A DNA stretch of 64,000 bases from positions 124,001 to 188,000 of the forward strand of contig NZ_JARXLA010000001.1 of assembly GCF_029872155.1 (NCBI RefSeq). The letters are read 5' to 3'. The position numbers and the translations under genes are program-made. The stretch comes from Hyphomicrobium sp. D-2 (GTDB taxonomy: Bacteria; Pseudomonadota; Alphaproteobacteria; Rhizobiales; Hyphomicrobiaceae). The notes under the pieces are model-generated. The model made no database searches. It saw only the letters and a list, made by a program, of their open reading frames with translations, and was not told the DNA's origin. This document shows, in pieces, positions 63,429 through 64,000 of the stretch (position 1 is the first letter of the stretch; every line of letters begins with the position of its first letter).

Positions 63429-64000
63429 TAGAGGTCACGCTTCAACTGGCCGTGGCCGGTCAACGGTCTGCCAGCCGCGTTGCGACCGGCTTTGCCCTGA
63501 CCGAGCGAGCGTGGCAGCACGCGGATGGCCGCTTCTTCCAGCACACAGTGTTTTTCGCACGTTCCGCAACCGGTGCATTTGGTGGAATGAACCGTCGGGA
63601 TGATCATCGCGCGGCCATTGATGGTCTGCTTTTCAAGTGTGATCGCTTCGTTGCGGATCGGGCAGACGCGGTGGCAGATGCTGCAATGCATGCCCTTGTA
63701 GTTGAGGCAGGTCTCGTGATCGACCAGCACGGATACGCCCATGTCGGCATCGCGAATGTCGGCGATGTCGCGATCGAGTGCGCCGGTTGGGCACGCCTTT
63801 GCGCACGGAACGTCAGCGCACATGAAGCACGGAGATTCGCGCGCGATGAAAAACGGTGTGCCGAGCGCTGCGGGATCACCGAGTGTCGCAAGCTTCAGGG
63901 TGTCGTACGGGCAGGCCCGTACGCATAATCCGCATCGTACGCACGCGGAGAGAAACTCTTCTTCGTTGATGGCGCCGGGTGGGCGCAGGGCTTTGGCATC
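63428..64000 (-). CDS. napG: NapG-like ferredoxin subunit, N-terminus outside window
   Basis: 190 visible residues of a four-cluster ferredoxin; the 5' end lies beyond 64000. Cluster motifs in order: [26 protein letters not shown], a [17 protein letters not shown] group, and [11 protein letters not shown]. An internal ATG at 63823 is not the start, since the frame and the first cluster continue to the window edge. With NapH it forms a quinol-dehydrogenase module feeding a periplasmic reductase. Confidence 0.88.
   Translation of the reverse strand, partial: DAKALRPPGAINEEEFLSACVRCGLCVRACPYDTLKLATLGDPAALGTPFFIARESPCFMCADVPCAKACPTGALDRDIADIRDADMGVSVLVDHETCLNYKGMHCSICHRVCPIRNEAITLEKQTINGRAMIIPTVHSTKCTGCGTCEKHCVLEEAAIRVLPRSLGQGKAGRNAAGRPLTGHGQLKRDL

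Noticed and set aside
63428-63823. A complete 131-aa ferredoxin starting at 63823
   Set aside because: The same frame stays open to the window edge and carries another 4Fe-4S motif and the family N-terminal region, so the methionine at 63823 is internal to NapG.

Overview
This window is a GC-rich stretch of chromosome from an alphaproteobacterium, most likely of the order Hyphomicrobiales (Rhizobiales). The signs are an H-NS/HvrA-type nucleoid protein, a CIRCE-controlled groESL operon, a petABC bc1 operon with separate cytochrome b and c1 genes, oxygen-dependent hemF, class I fructose-bisphosphate aldolase, the small alphaproteobacterial families DUF1192, DUF1465 and DUF6111, a ceramide-glucosyltransferase-like enzyme, TorF- and OprD-type outer-membrane proteins, and a two-hairpin dispersed repeat (23319-23416) of a kind I recall from rhizobial genomes. 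I see no tRNA, rRNA, CRISPR array, insertion sequence, integrase or prophage. The species cannot be fixed from the sequence alone.

Layout. 1-6.9 kb: HerA-like ATPase, small cytochrome c, sodB (minus), a 675-bp gap rich in palindromes, an H-NS-like protein, a DJ-1/PfpI protein and groESL. 7-16.2 kb: a large L,D-transpeptidase; a minus-strand operon Nudix-DUF6111-cca; a lysozyme-fold-like secreted protein; a beta-barrel protein; and a 605-aa protein in which a Ser/Thr-kinase domain is fused to a PP2C phosphatase. 16.2-18 kb: a hexamer tandem repeat followed by three tandem copies of the hemF 3' end, only the last belonging to the intact gene. 18-28 kb: ABC exporter, petABC, mtnP, OprD-like porin, proline iminopeptidase, cytochrome c. 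28-31.2 kb: apt, a zinc-ribbon peptide, mtnA and a class II aldolase. With mtnP these form a methylthioadenosine salvage set that looks like the DHAP shunt. 31-35 kb: PPK2, SDR-type threonine dehydrogenase with KBL, and small zinc and membrane proteins. 35-44 kb: aldolase, HbpS/GlcG-like protein, HdeD, ThiE-like protein, Sel1 protein, inositol monophosphatase, and a MotA/ExbB-MotB/OmpA stator-like pair. 44-46.2 kb: a lower-GC insert with an Imm11/DUF1629-like protein and a beta-propeller protein. 46-54 kb: coiled-coil membrane protein, ABC exporter, rpmE, Nudix, DUF1465, DUF1192, quinone oxidoreductase, secreted hypothetical. 54-60 kb: glycosyltransferase, two tandem glucosaminidase-like paralogues, SDR, TorF porin. 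60.5-64 kb: a heptaheme cytochrome c with a cytochrome b partner, converging on napH-napG; napG runs off the window.

The most unusual items are the kinase-PP2C fusion, a family of covarying two-stem hairpins in the gaps after five genes between 30.4 and 44.2 kb, the triplicated hemF tail, three consecutive perfect hairpins ahead of the heptaheme cytochrome gene, and the low-GC Imm11-like/propeller insert. All identifications rest on motif recognition by eye; no database search was possible.
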